From Streptomyces sp. YIM 121038 (GTDB lineage: Bacteria > Actinomycetota > Actinomycetes > Streptomycetales > Streptomycetaceae), in NCBI RefSeq assembly GCF_006088715.1, contig NZ_CP030771.1:9918001-9982000 (forward strand): a stretch of DNA of 64,000 bases, in the 5' to 3' direction. How positions within the stretch are numbered: position 1 is the first letter of the stretch; the number at the start of each line of letters is the position of its first letter. Made by a program: the position numbers and the translations under genes. A model generated the notes under the pieces. The model was given only the letters and a program-made list of their open reading frames with translations. It was not told the DNA's origin and searched no databases. Positions 1-7,992 of this stretch are shown here, piece by piece.

Positions 1-488
1 GGCCCGCCGACCCGCTTCCGCCCCGCGGCACACCGGCCCTCGTGGGCCGGACCGACCCCCGCAACGTCCTGATCGGCCGACCGGACGTCCGGGGCCGCGA
101 GACGCTCGCGCGCGTCGTCCCCGACCCGGCGGACCCCGTCTTCTTCGACCACCCGCTGGACCACCTCCCGGGCATGCTCCTGGTCGAGGCGGCCCGCCAG
201 TGCGCACTGGTCACCCGGGCGCGGGACAGCGGCGTGCCCGTCACCGCCCTCGTGGCCACCGCCTGCCGCGCCGCCTTCCGGGAGTTCGCCGAACACGACG
301 CGCCCCTGTGGTGCCGGGCGCGACCCGAAGGCCCCACAGGCGTACGGGTGTCGGTCGAGCAGCGTGGCCGCGCCATCGGGACGGTGGACGTCGAGTTCAC
401 CACGAGCCCCGACACCGCCCCCACGGGCGAAGGCCTGCCGAGCGGGCACGGTGGGGAACCTGCCACGGACCCAGGAGCGGGGCCATGA
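1..488 (+). CDS. AfsA-like hotdog-domain protein, C-terminal part (5' end outside window)
   Basis: The reading frame is open from position 3, so the gene starts upstream; a GTG at 42 is probably internal. The visible residues match the second hotdog repeat of the A-factor synthase (AfsA/ScbA) family: NVLIGRPD followed by VFFDHPLDHLPGMLLVEAARQ-type sequence around nt 75-200. Full-length family members have about 300 residues with two hotdog units and condense a beta-ketoacyl chain with dihydroxyacetone phosphate, or act as dehydratase/thioesterase-like tailoring proteins inside biosynthetic clusters. The stop TGA (486-488) overlaps the next ATG (485), so it is translationally coupled to the KAS III gene. 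That company favours a pathway enzyme over a stand-alone autoregulator synthase. The family call is fairly safe; the exact reaction is not. Confidence 0.72.
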   Translation, partial: PADPLPPRGTPALVGRTDPRNVLIGRPDVRGRETLARVVPDPADPVFFDHPLDHLPGMLLVEAARQCALVTRARDSGVPVTALVATACRAAFREFAEHDAPLWCRARPEGPTGVRVSVEQRGRAIGTVDVEFTTSPDTAPTGEGLPSGHGGEPATDPGAGP

Positions 489-1621
489 ATCCAGCGGCGA
501 ACCCGGCCCCGCCCGCGACGCGGGGGGCCATGCACCCCGTCCTGAGCGGCGTCGGCGCCGCCCTGCCCTCCCGCGTCATCGGCAACGACCACTTCCTGCC
601 CCTGGACGCCACCGACGCCTGGATCACCCGGCGCACCGGCATCCGCACCCGGCACCGCCTCGGCCCCGGCGAGACCCTCGCCGATCTCGCGGAGCGCGCC
701 GCGCGCGAGGCGCTCGCCGACGCGGGCCGCCACCCCCACGAGGTCGACCACGTCCTCGTGTGCACCATCACCCCGGACCGGATCACCCCCGGCATCGCCC
801 CGGAGCTGGCCGCCCGCCTGGGCGCCGACGGACCGCCCGCCATCGACCTCAACGCGGCCTGTTCGGGCTTCGTCTACGCCCTCGACCACGCCTGCGCGCT
901 CGTCGAGACCGGCCGTGCGGGCTGCGTACTGGTCTGTGCGGCGGAGGCCCTGTCCCGCATCACCGACCACCACGACCGCTCGACCGCCGTCCTGTTCGGC
1001 GACGCGGCGGGCGCCGTGGTGGTCACCGCCCACCCCACCGCCGAACGCCCCGTCTTCCTGCTCGGCTCCGACGGCAGGCACACCGAGCTGCTGTACGCGG
1101 ACCGGGACGAGCGCCTCCTGCGCATGGAGGGCCGCGAGGTCTTCGAGTTCGCCGTGGACAACATGACGGAGCAGACCCGCAAGGTCCTCGGCGCCGGCGG
1201 GATCGGCCTGGACGACGTCGACCTGTTCGTCGGCCACCAGGCCAACGCGCGGATCCTGCTGGCGGTGGCGGCCGAACTGGGGCTGCCGGACGCGCGTGTG
1301 GAAATCGCCGTCGACTCCGTGGGTAACACCTCCTCCGCCTCCATCCCGCACGCCCTGTGGCAGGCCCGTGAGCGCGGCCGACTGCCCGCGGGCGCCCGGA
1401 TCGTCATGGCGGCCTTCGGCGCGGGCTTCGTCTGGGGCGCCGGACTCATGCGCTGGAAGACGGACCGCCCACAGCACGACCGCACGCACCACCGCGACTC
1501 AGAGAGTTCCGAGCACGACCGCACGCACCACCCCGAGACAGACAGCCACGAGCACGACCGCACGCACCACACACCCACAGCCAATCCGAGTGACCAGGGA
1601 GACACCCCGTGTCAGAGGTGA
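485..1621 (+). CDS. 3-oxoacyl-ACP synthase III-like (KAS III) with repeat-expanded tail
   Basis: A 378-residue condensing enzyme. The KAS III triad is visible: Cys126 in LNAACSGF, His251 in GHQAN, Asn281 in GNTSSASIP. The family primes fatty-acid or polyketide chains with acyl-CoA, or transfers acyl groups in natural-product pathways. The ATG at 485 overlaps the upstream stop in ATGA; an internal ATG at 530 (MHPVLSGVG) is where typical FabH proteins begin, so the first 15 residues are an extension or the true start is 530. After the usual end (about residue 328) comes an unusual hydrophilic His/Asp-rich tail of about 48 residues built from three 13-residue units, each containing HDRTHH. The 3' end overlaps the radical SAM gene by 13 nt. 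A secondary-metabolism role is inferred from the neighbours rather than from this sequence alone. Confidence 0.88.
   Translation: MNPAANPAPPATRGAMHPVLSGVGAALPSRVIGNDHFLPLDATDAWITRRTGIRTRHRLGPGETLADLAERAAREALADAGRHPHEVDHVLVCTITPDRITPGIAPELAARLGADGPPAIDLNAACSGFVYALDHACALVETGRAGCVLVCAAEALSRITDHHDRSTAVLFGDAAGAVVVTAHPTAERPVFLLGSDGRHTELLYADRDERLLRMEGREVFEFAVDNMTEQTRKVLGAGGIGLDDVDLFVGHQANARILLAVAAELGLPDARVEIAVDSVGNTSSASIPHALWQARERGRLPAGARIVMAAFGAGFVWGAGLMRWKTDRPQHDRTHHRDSESSEHDRTHHPETDSHEHDRTHHTPTANPSDQGDTPCQR
1474..1590 (+). repeat. 39-bp tandem repeat (3 copies) encoding the KAS III tail
   Basis: Three units start at 1474, 1513 and 1552 with an exact 39-bp period. Each opens with GCACGACCGCACGCACCAC and then diverges. 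In frame they give a 13-residue unit beginning HDRTHH. The array ends 18 bp before the GTG start of the next gene, so it has pushed the KAS III stop into the downstream gene's 5' region. Confidence 0.9.
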
Positions 1622-3114
1622 GTTCGCAGACACAGCGCTACTACCAGGGGGACAACCCCACCCGCCCCGTACCGTTCGACGGCGTCATGACGGTCTCGCA
1701 CTACATCATGCCGAACTTCGCCACGATGGACTGGCACCAGGTTCCGCGCGAGAAGGTCGTCGAGAACATCCACAGCCTGCAGGACCCGGGCGGCAACCTG
1801 AACGACCGGATCATGATGTACATCCATGTTCCGTACTGCAAGTCGTTCTGCCACTACTGCAACTTCAACCGGTTCCACTACCCCAAGCAGGATTCGGAGC
1901 GCCTGGAGCGGTACACCGACTACCTCATCAAGGAGATCGACTGGTACATGCGGCAACCGTACGTCCAGGCGCGGGAGTTCACCGGCATCTACATCGGCGG
2001 CGGCAGCCCCTCGACGCTGCCCGTGTCCGCGGTGGAGCGCCTGAGCGACCATCTGCGCAAGGTCGTCCCGAACTTCGACACGATCGAGAAGAGCTTCACC
2101 GGTGAGCCCCGCACGCTGCGCCGCCCCGGACTCCTCGAAGTCCTGCGCGACCACGGCTGGGACCGCGTCACCTTCGGCATCGAGACGCTGAACGAGAAGA
2201 TCCACCGCAAGATCGGCCGCCTCGACACCCGCGAGGACGTCGACGCGATCTTCGACCGGATGCGGGACATCGGCTACACCGCCGACACCTGCGTGGACAT
2301 GATGTACGACCTGCCGGGTCAGACCCTCGAAGGGTTCCAGGCCGAGCTGTCCGAACTGCTCAGCTGCTACGACCCCACCGAGATCGACCTCTTCACCACG
2401 ATCTACCTGCCCTACCGGCCGCTGCACAAGCTGATCATGGACGGCAGGGTCGAACAGCCCGGCAGCCCCTGGCAGCTGCTCGCCATGCGCGAGCACCTCT
2501 ACGACACCCTGACGGACGCCGGGTACCACAACACCATCGCCGAGACCTGGTCCAAGCGCCCCGAGCGGTCCCAGTACCAGACCGCCCACTGCGCCCGCCA
2601 GGACATCATCGGCATCGGCTGTGCCGCCCGCGGGAACCTCCGCGACATGGTGTCGATCAACCCCGAGAAGGTCGACGACTGGCAGCGCAACGTCGACGAG
2701 CAGGGCGCCTCCACCGAGACCCTCCAGTCCATCGGCCCCGAGGGCGTGCTGGACCGGATCATGGTGATGTTCCCGCGCTACAAGTCCCTCGACAAGGAGC
2801 TCCTGGCCGACTTCGGGGCCCTGGTCGACGAGGAGGCCTTCGAGCGGGTCCGGGCCGTGCTCGACGGGCACCTCGCCGCCGGCGTCATCGAGGACGAGGG
2901 CGACCGGTTCACCGTCAACAAGCTGGGTGTCATCTGGCACGGCAACCTCCAGACCGACTACCTTCGGCACACCCTCAACACCAAGGGCGAAGTGCTGATG
3001 AACCACCTCACCGAGGCCCGCCAGGACTTCGACAGCGAGAACCGCTTCGAGGTGACCGCCGAGACCGTGTACATCAAGGAACACGACGCGGAGTACCCGA
3101 GGCTGATGAAGTAG
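1609..3114 (+). CDS. HemN/HemW-like radical SAM enzyme, probably a biosynthetic (not heme) member
   Basis: A 501-residue protein with the radical SAM [4Fe-4S] motif CKSFCHYC (Cys77, 81, 84; CX3CX2C), the SAM-contacting YIGGGSPSTL, FGIETLNEKIHRKIGR and DMMYDLPGQT blocks, and a HemN_C-like end (LGVIWHGNL). These define the coproporphyrinogen dehydrogenase-like branch, which also holds HemW and several natural-product methylases and cyclopropanases (the jawsamycin Jaw5 and CC-1065 type). The GTG start has AGGGAG about 7 nt upstream. Position between KAS III and an alpha/beta hydrolase argues against housekeeping heme synthesis and for acyl-chain or polyketide tailoring; this is inference. A cyclopropanation, methylation or oxidative step are all possible. 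Confidence 0.85.
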   Translation: MSEVSSQTQRYYQGDNPTRPVPFDGVMTVSHYIMPNFATMDWHQVPREKVVENIHSLQDPGGNLNDRIMMYIHVPYCKSFCHYCNFNRFHYPKQDSERLERYTDYLIKEIDWYMRQPYVQAREFTGIYIGGGSPSTLPVSAVERLSDHLRKVVPNFDTIEKSFTGEPRTLRRPGLLEVLRDHGWDRVTFGIETLNEKIHRKIGRLDTREDVDAIFDRMRDIGYTADTCVDMMYDLPGQTLEGFQAELSELLSCYDPTEIDLFTTIYLPYRPLHKLIMDGRVEQPGSPWQLLAMREHLYDTLTDAGYHNTIAETWSKRPERSQYQTAHCARQDIIGIGCAARGNLRDMVSINPEKVDDWQRNVDEQGASTETLQSIGPEGVLDRIMVMFPRYKSLDKELLADFGALVDEEAFERVRAVLDGHLAAGVIEDEGDRFTVNKLGVIWHGNLQTDYLRHTLNTKGEVLMNHLTEARQDFDSENRFEVTAETVYIKEHDAEYPRLMK

Positions 3115-3133
3115 CGCTTCGCCGCGCCGTCCC

Positions 3134-3150
3134 CGACGGTGCCCCCGTCG
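3134..3150 (+). other. Small hairpin before the hydrolase gene
   Basis: CGACGG (3134-3139), a 5-nt loop, then CCGTCG (3145-3150): a perfect 6-bp stem immediately before the GAAAGGAG ribosome binding site of the gene at 3164. It may tune translation or act as a weak attenuator between operon genes. Confidence 0.4.
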
Positions 3151-3163
3151 AAAGGAGTGCCAC

Positions 3164-4195
3164 ATGAACGGCGAGCCCCCGGACCCGGCGGCGCGGCCGA
3201 AGGAACAGCGCGCCCCGTTGCCCCTGCTGGCCCGGATCGAGCCCGCCTCCGGAGTGTCCCTGGTGGCGCGGGTACTGCGCCACCAGGACCCGACCGCGCC
3301 CGTCGCGGTGGTCCTCCCGGCCATGGGCGCCTCCGCCCGCTTCTACCTGCCGTTCGTGCGCGCGCTGCACAAGGAGGGACTGACCGTGGTCACCGCCGAC
3401 CAGCGCGGCCACGGCGAATCCGTGCCCCGGGTGGCCCGCGGCGTGCTCTTCGGCTACCGCGAACTCCTGGAGGAGGACCTGCCCGCCCTCCTGGAGACCG
3501 TCCGGCGCGAACTGCCCGACCGGCCCGTGATCCTGGTCGGGCACAGCCTGGGCGGCCAGCTCGCCCTGCTGTACGCCGCGGCCCACCCGGCCGACGTCGA
3601 CGCGATCGCCCTGGTCGCCAGCGGATCCGTCTGGTACCGCGGCTTCGAAGGGCCGCGCGCCCTGCGCAACCTCGTCGCCGGTCAGCTCTTCGCCGCGCTG
3701 GCCACCGCCATCGGCTACTGGCCCGGCAAACGCTTCCGCTTCGGCGGCACGGAGGCCACCGGCGTCATGCGCGACTGGGCCCGCCAGGGGCGTACCGGCG
3801 ACTACCGGCCCCGGGGCAGCACCGTCGACTACGAGCGGGCCCTGCGCGACCTCACCCACCCGGTCCTCGCCGTCGGCGTCGCCGGTGACCGGCTGGCCCC
3901 GGCGGGCTCCCGGCGGCACCTGCTGGCCAAGGTCCCGCGCTGCGCCCTGGAGGAGTGGGAGTACACCAGCGAGGCCGCCGACGGGAAACCGATCGACCAC
4001 TTCCGCTGGGTCCGCTACCACGCGGGCCTCTGCACCCGCCTCGCCCGGTGGGTCGGCGAGTCCGTCAAGGCAGGCGGCACGAGCACCCCGGACGGGCCCG
4101 GCACGAACTCCACGGATGAGCCCGGAACGAACCCCACGGACTCGCCCGCCGCGCACCCCACGGACGAGCATCGGAGGAGCACCAAGGATGAGTAA
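3164..4195 (+). CDS. Alpha/beta hydrolase
   Basis: A 343-residue cytosolic alpha/beta-hydrolase-fold protein. The nucleophile elbow is GHSLGG (Ser about 128), preceded by the oxyanion-side LPAMGASARFY strand and the DQRGHGES block typical of lysophospholipase/haloperoxidase-like hydrolases. The late VGVAGDRLAP segment likely supplies the acid, and DHFRW is the best candidate for the catalytic His. The start ATG has GAAAGGAG 7 nt upstream. In this operon it could act as a thioesterase or release hydrolase. The C-terminal 40 or so residues (from about 4078) are low-complexity Thr/Pro/Asp/Asn and come from a 24-bp tandem repeat; family members normally lack this tail. Confidence 0.83.
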   Translation: MNGEPPDPAARPKEQRAPLPLLARIEPASGVSLVARVLRHQDPTAPVAVVLPAMGASARFYLPFVRALHKEGLTVVTADQRGHGESVPRVARGVLFGYRELLEEDLPALLETVRRELPDRPVILVGHSLGGQLALLYAAAHPADVDAIALVASGSVWYRGFEGPRALRNLVAGQLFAALATAIGYWPGKRFRFGGTEATGVMRDWARQGRTGDYRPRGSTVDYERALRDLTHPVLAVGVAGDRLAPAGSRRHLLAKVPRCALEEWEYTSEAADGKPIDHFRWVRYHAGLCTRLARWVGESVKAGGTSTPDGPGTNSTDEPGTNPTDSPAAHPTDEHRRSTKDE

Positions 4196-4224
4196 CGGGA
4201 GGAGCACCACGGATGAGCACTGAG
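4087..4224 (+). repeat. Degenerate 24-bp tandem repeat spanning a gene junction
   Basis: CACGGAYGAG-like cores recur at 4111, 4135, 4159, 4183 and 4208 (spacing 24, 24, 24, 25). The last copy holds the GGAGGAGCACCACGGATGAGC initiation region of the FAD oxidoreductase gene at 4213. The copy before it carries a near-identical ribosome site plus ATG followed at once by the hydrolase stop TAA. The hydrolase tail therefore appears to be built from copies of the next gene's translation start. Confidence 0.8.
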
Positions 4225-5535
4225 CGCTCCGGAGCCCGCGTCATCGTCGTAGGCGGCGGCTGGTCGGGCCTGGCCGCCGCCTGGAACCTGCACCGCGCGG
4301 GCGCCCGCCCCCTTCTCATCGACGACCGCCCCACCCTCGGCGGCCGCTCCGCCACCGCCCGCCTCGGCGCGCGGGCGATCACTCTCGGCGGCAAGAACAT
4401 CGGCCGCAAGTACAGCCGGTTCCGCGCCTTCGCCGCCGAACTCGGGGCGGGCGAGGCGGCCTACGAGCACTTCGGCATCAACTCCTCGCGCATCGAGAAC
4501 GGCCGGCTGCACACCACCGACAGCACCAACAAGGCCGCCGCCCTGTACGGGATGCTGCGCGGCGTGCCCCCGCGCGATCTGAGCCGGATCCTGCGCCTCG
4601 CCTACTACGTCCGCCGCGACCGCGCGAACGCCTTCCTGTCCGGCCCCGACGTCGAGCGCTACGCCGCACGCACCGGCGATCCCACGCTGTCCGCCTTCTT
4701 CGGCACGCGCCTGTGCGAACGCCTGCTCCGCCCCGCGGTGATCCGCATGAACGGAGCGGAGCCGGAAGAGTCCCACCTCTCCACCCTGGGCACCAACCTC
4801 GGCATGCTCCTGGACGGCTTCGACCAGCTCACCGACGGTTTCGATCCGCTCCTGCACGCCTTCGCCGCCCGGGTGGAGACCCGCGCCGCGACCCGTGTCA
4901 CCGCCCTGCTCGTCACCGCCGGACGCGTCACCGGTGTACGTGCCCTCGCGCCCGACGGCACCTCGTCGGAGGAGGAGGCCGACGCCGTCGTCCTCGCCGT
5001 GCCCGCCCCCCACGCGGCCGAACTCCTCCGGCACCACCACGACGAGCTGGCCCAACACCTCTCCCACGTCCGCTACTTCCCGGTCTCCGTCGTCGTGGCC
5101 GAGTACGACCGGCCGGTCTTCGACACGCGCGTCAGGGCGCTGACCTTCCCCGCGGACAGCCCCCTCAGCAACGCCGGTGCCTACGGCGTCACGGACCGGC
5201 ACCTCGTCCGCTACACCTTCAGCGGCCGAGCGGCCCGCACCCTGCCCGGCGACGACGAGGAACTCGCCGCCCTCGCCGAGCGCCTCCTCGGCGCCCACCT
5301 CGACCTCGACGCGCCCAAGCGCCTGGACACGGCCACCGCCCGCTGGCAGCACGGACTGTGCGCCTACGCCCCCGCCCACACCCGCACCCTGTCCGCCATC
5401 GACACCCGCACCGCCGCCCTCCCGGGCCTCACCCTGACCGGCGACTACGCGCGCGGCGCGTCCATCGAGGCCTGCGTCCGGGCAGCCGAGGAACGCACGG
5501 ACCGGCTGCTGCGCCACCTCGGCCGACCTGGATGA
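4213..5535 (+). CDS. FAD-dependent oxidoreductase (amine oxidase / desaturase-like)
   Basis: A 440-residue flavoprotein with an N-terminal dinucleotide-binding fold (VIVVGGGWSGLAAAWNL, residues about 8-24) followed by the GGRSA box that defines the amine oxidase / protoporphyrinogen oxidase / phytoene desaturase superfamily. A C-terminal FAD-contacting stretch (LPGLTLTGDYARGASIEACVRAAEE) closes the fold. The ATG at 4213 has GGGAGGAG about 8 nt upstream. It is the last gene of the same-strand set that begins before the window, and no same-strand gene follows closely. Substrate is unknown. With KAS III and a radical SAM enzyme it would oxidise or desaturate an acyl or amine intermediate. Confidence 0.85.
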   Translation: MSTERSGARVIVVGGGWSGLAAAWNLHRAGARPLLIDDRPTLGGRSATARLGARAITLGGKNIGRKYSRFRAFAAELGAGEAAYEHFGINSSRIENGRLHTTDSTNKAAALYGMLRGVPPRDLSRILRLAYYVRRDRANAFLSGPDVERYAARTGDPTLSAFFGTRLCERLLRPAVIRMNGAEPEESHLSTLGTNLGMLLDGFDQLTDGFDPLLHAFAARVETRAATRVTALLVTAGRVTGVRALAPDGTSSEEEADAVVLAVPAPHAAELLRHHHDELAQHLSHVRYFPVSVVVAEYDRPVFDTRVRALTFPADSPLSNAGAYGVTDRHLVRYTFSGRAARTLPGDDEELAALAERLLGAHLDLDAPKRLDTATARWQHGLCAYAPAHTRTLSAIDTRTAALPGLTLTGDYARGASIEACVRAAEERTDRLLRHLGRPG

Positions 5536-5571
5536 TCCCCACCCGGGCGGCGGGCCGTGGAGGAGCCCGGG

Positions 5572-6627
5572 TCAGAGGCCGAGGCCCGTGTCTCCGCCCT
5601 GGGCGAGCCAGCGGGCCCGGCCCGACGCGACCGTACCGAGGTGAGGAAGAATCGCTCTGCTGAGCATCCAGGTCGCCGAGTTCCACCAGTAGGAGGGGTG
5701 GTCGTCGGCCGCGTAGTACTGGACGCCGTCGGCCCCATGCCGCACGGGGGTGAACGCGGCCGGTCTCGCCCGGCCGGGCCCTGCTCCCTGCTCCCGCGAG
5801 ACGTCCACCACGAGCGTGCCCGGTCTCAGCGGGTACGGCTGGTCCGGCGGCAGGAGCGGCAGCGGCACGTCCGCGTCCTGGCCGAGGCAGTTCACGATGA
5901 GGTCGTGCTGCGTCAGCAGGTCTCGCAAGGCGAGGTGGCCCGAGGTGGAGACCGCGTGGCACTCTCCCGCGTCGTCCACGACCAGTTGGACCGTCCGCAG
6001 CCCGTCGCGTGCCGCGTCGAGGGCGGCCGGGAAGCGCTTCGTCACGCGTGTGAGACGGGTGATCCCCTGTGCCTGGAGTGCCGCCACGGCGCCGTCACCG
6101 AGCGGACCGTCGCCGAGGACCACAGCGTGCACCGGGGGTCCCCAGCGGCCCGTCCGGCCCGTGGACGCCAGCGCGTGTGTCACAGAGCCATAGGCTGCCA
6201 TCTCCTCCAGTTGCTCACCTATCGGAGGGGCGAAGGAGCCGTTGCCCGACCCGTCCAGGGAGGGTTCCCGCGCGATGACGGCGTGCCGTCGGTCGTTGGG
6301 CGCCCAGGGAGGCTCCCCGGTCTGCTCGAAGTGCGGGAAGCCCCACAGGATCTGTCCCTCCGTCAGGTCCAGGAAGTCTTCGCGCACCGGCTTGTACAGC
6401 AGCACCACATCGCACTCGGAGAAGATCAGCCGACGCGTGCAGACGCCGCCGGACACACGCGCGAGATCGTCGTCGGTCAGGCCGAAGGGAGTGCCGTACC
6501 CCGTTTCGAAGAACAGCCGGCTGCGGACCTCGGCGTGCAGAGAGGCCAGGTGCTGTGGATGGACGGGAAGGCTCTGGCCACTCTCCCCTCGGTGTGCCGC
6601 GGTGAGACCGATCGTGAGCTCGGGCAT
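5572..6627 (-). CDS. Alanine dehydrogenase / N5-(carboxyethyl)ornithine synthase-like enzyme
   Basis: A 351-residue protein. The N-terminal half (MPELTIGLTAAHRGESGQSLPVHP ... LIFSECDVVLLYKPV) resembles the alanine dehydrogenase/transhydrogenase N-domain. The central VHAVVLGDGPLGDGAVAALQAQG is a Rossmann-type NAD(P) site, followed by DLIVNCLGQDAD and GTLVVDVSREQG, as in N5-(1-carboxyethyl)ornithine synthase and other reductive-amination enzymes. The start at 6627 has GGAGGAATT just upstream on the minus strand, which decides it over longer openings. It converges with the FAD oxidoreductase (36-bp gap), so it is a separate transcript; whether it belongs to the preceding pathway is open. Reductive coupling of a keto acid with an amino acid is the best guess. 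Confidence 0.65.
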   Translation of the reverse strand: MPELTIGLTAAHRGESGQSLPVHPQHLASLHAEVRSRLFFETGYGTPFGLTDDDLARVSGGVCTRRLIFSECDVVLLYKPVREDFLDLTEGQILWGFPHFEQTGEPPWAPNDRRHAVIAREPSLDGSGNGSFAPPIGEQLEEMAAYGSVTHALASTGRTGRWGPPVHAVVLGDGPLGDGAVAALQAQGITRLTRVTKRFPAALDAARDGLRTVQLVVDDAGECHAVSTSGHLALRDLLTQHDLIVNCLGQDADVPLPLLPPDQPYPLRPGTLVVDVSREQGAGPGRARPAAFTPVRHGADGVQYYAADDHPSYWWNSATWMLSRAILPHLGTVASGRARWLAQGGDTGLGL

Positions 6628-7107
6628 GCCAATTCCTCCGTTTCGAGAAGCAAGAGCACTGCTGATCCGGTCGGCCGCCCGTGCGTCTTCACGTCCGGTC
6701 GGCCACGGGCGGGGCGAGCCGCGAGCCGTCGGCGCAGGGCCCGGCTGCGGGCACAACCAGGAACGACCCTCAGCGGAGGCGGGGGAGGGTGCGCCGGTAC
6801 CGCAAGGCGCGGTGGTCCGATTCGGCTGGTGCAACTAGGCATGCGGGCATCTGGGGTGCAACACTCATGGCAACTCCAGCAAATCCGTTGGTGTGTGGGC
6901 CGTCTCCAGCTGTGAAGTTTTCAGGGCCTCCGGCTGGGGCGGCTCCCTCTCGCGGTCCCGGAAGAGCAAGGGTGGGCATGGCGGTGCGGACGGGAGAAGA
7001 GGCTCTCCATTCCACGCCGCCGTGCGGAATTGACATTATGACAACTTCGCACGGTGCTCAAATGGTTACGCCACCGACGCTGTGCCTGCCAGCTGATGGA
7101 GCCCGCC
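6628..7107. other. 480-bp divergent intergenic region
   Basis: Between the minus-strand dehydrogenase-like gene and the plus-strand XRE gene. I see no convincing coding sequence. It should hold both promoters. The most structured part is the dyad at 7030-7044. Confidence 0.5.
7030..7044. promoter_or_regulatory. 15-bp interrupted palindrome upstream of the XRE gene
   Basis: TTGACATTATGACAA reads TTG-N-CAT-N-ATG-N-CAA on both strands, with mismatches only at the three N positions. It lies 64 bp before the XRE start in an AT-richer patch, so it is a plausible autoregulatory operator. TTGACA within it could also serve as a -35 box, but no good -10 follows at 17 bp. Confidence 0.4.
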
Positions 7108-7968
7108 ATGCCTGCACGTCACTTTGATGGCAAGCGCCTGCGGTCAGCGCGGCTGGAAGCCGGGTACCGGAGCCAGGCCGACTTCGCCCGGGAGGTCGGG
7201 GTCTCCCGCACGGCAGTCGCCACCTGGGAGAACGGCCGCGGCCCCGACCCGGAGCGGCTGCCCGCACTGGCCCGCGCCCTCCACACGGACATCAATCTGC
7301 TCTTCCCCCGGCACGGCGCCCCCGACCTGGCCGATCTGCGGTGCGACGCCGGTCTCGCCCAGTACGAGGTCGAGCGCAAGGCGGGCACCACGGACCACGA
7401 CATCGGCAGGGCCGAGCGCGGCTCACGGCCGCTGACGCCGACCCTGCGCACGACCTTGGCGGCCCTCTACGAAGTCACCGAGGATGCCCTGCTGGCAGCG
7501 GAGCGGCGCAGCTTCGGAGCCAAGGAGGCGCCGCTCCCCGTCACGCTCGCGGAGAAGATCGAGTACCTGCTGGAGCACACGTATCCGGGCGACCAACAGC
7601 CGCCCTCGGACGCGGACATCGCCCGTGGCATCAACGCGGCCGCCGGAGCCGACGTGGTGTCCGCACAGGGTGTCAGGGACTTGCGCGAGGGCACGGTGAC
7701 GGACGCCCCCCGCGTCGTCCGGGACGGTCTGGCCGAGGTGCTGGGGGTCAGCGCCTTCTTCTTCCAGCCGAACGAGGACGCCATCGTGGCGACGATCGTG
7801 GAGGGCCTGCGCACGCTCCACCAGGTACGCAACGGCGACATCAGCAACATCAAAGCCCGCGGCCTGGGACCCGAGGGCCTGCCGGTGGAACTGCTGGCCG
7901 TCGTGAACGACCTCGCCAGCAACCTCCAGAAGTGGGGCAGGACTCAGGACGACCCGGCCGGTCGATAG
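7108..7968 (+). CDS. XRE-family multi-HTH transcriptional regulator
   Basis: A 286-residue regulator with three helix-turn-helix-like segments: residues about 8-57 (KRLRSARLEAGYRSQADFA ... SRTAVATWENG), about 72-125 (AQYEVERKAGTTDHDIGRAERG) and a C-terminal EspR-like portion (about 152-240, LAEKIEYLLEH ... DIARGIN ... VSAQGVRDLREG) common in streptomycete regulators of this kind. The ATG at 7108 is preceded by GGAG about 8 nt away; an in-frame start at 7054 has no ribosome site. It converges, with a 24-bp gap, on the membrane-protein/ImmA-like pair, a combination that recurs in actinomycetes; it is the likely regulator of that pair. Confidence 0.85.
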   Translation: MPARHFDGKRLRSARLEAGYRSQADFAREVGVSRTAVATWENGRGPDPERLPALARALHTDINLLFPRHGAPDLADLRCDAGLAQYEVERKAGTTDHDIGRAERGSRPLTPTLRTTLAALYEVTEDALLAAERRSFGAKEAPLPVTLAEKIEYLLEHTYPGDQQPPSDADIARGINAAAGADVVSAQGVRDLREGTVTDAPRVVRDGLAEVLGVSAFFFQPNEDAIVATIVEGLRTLHQVRNGDISNIKARGLGPEGLPVELLAVVNDLASNLQKWGRTQDDPAGR

Positions 7969-7992
7969 GCCCCCGGCATCCGTGCTCCCCTG

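Noticed and set aside
1609..3114. Housekeeping coproporphyrinogen dehydrogenase (hemN)
   Set aside because: The fold fits, but no heme gene is near and the neighbours are KAS III, hydrolase and FAD oxidase.
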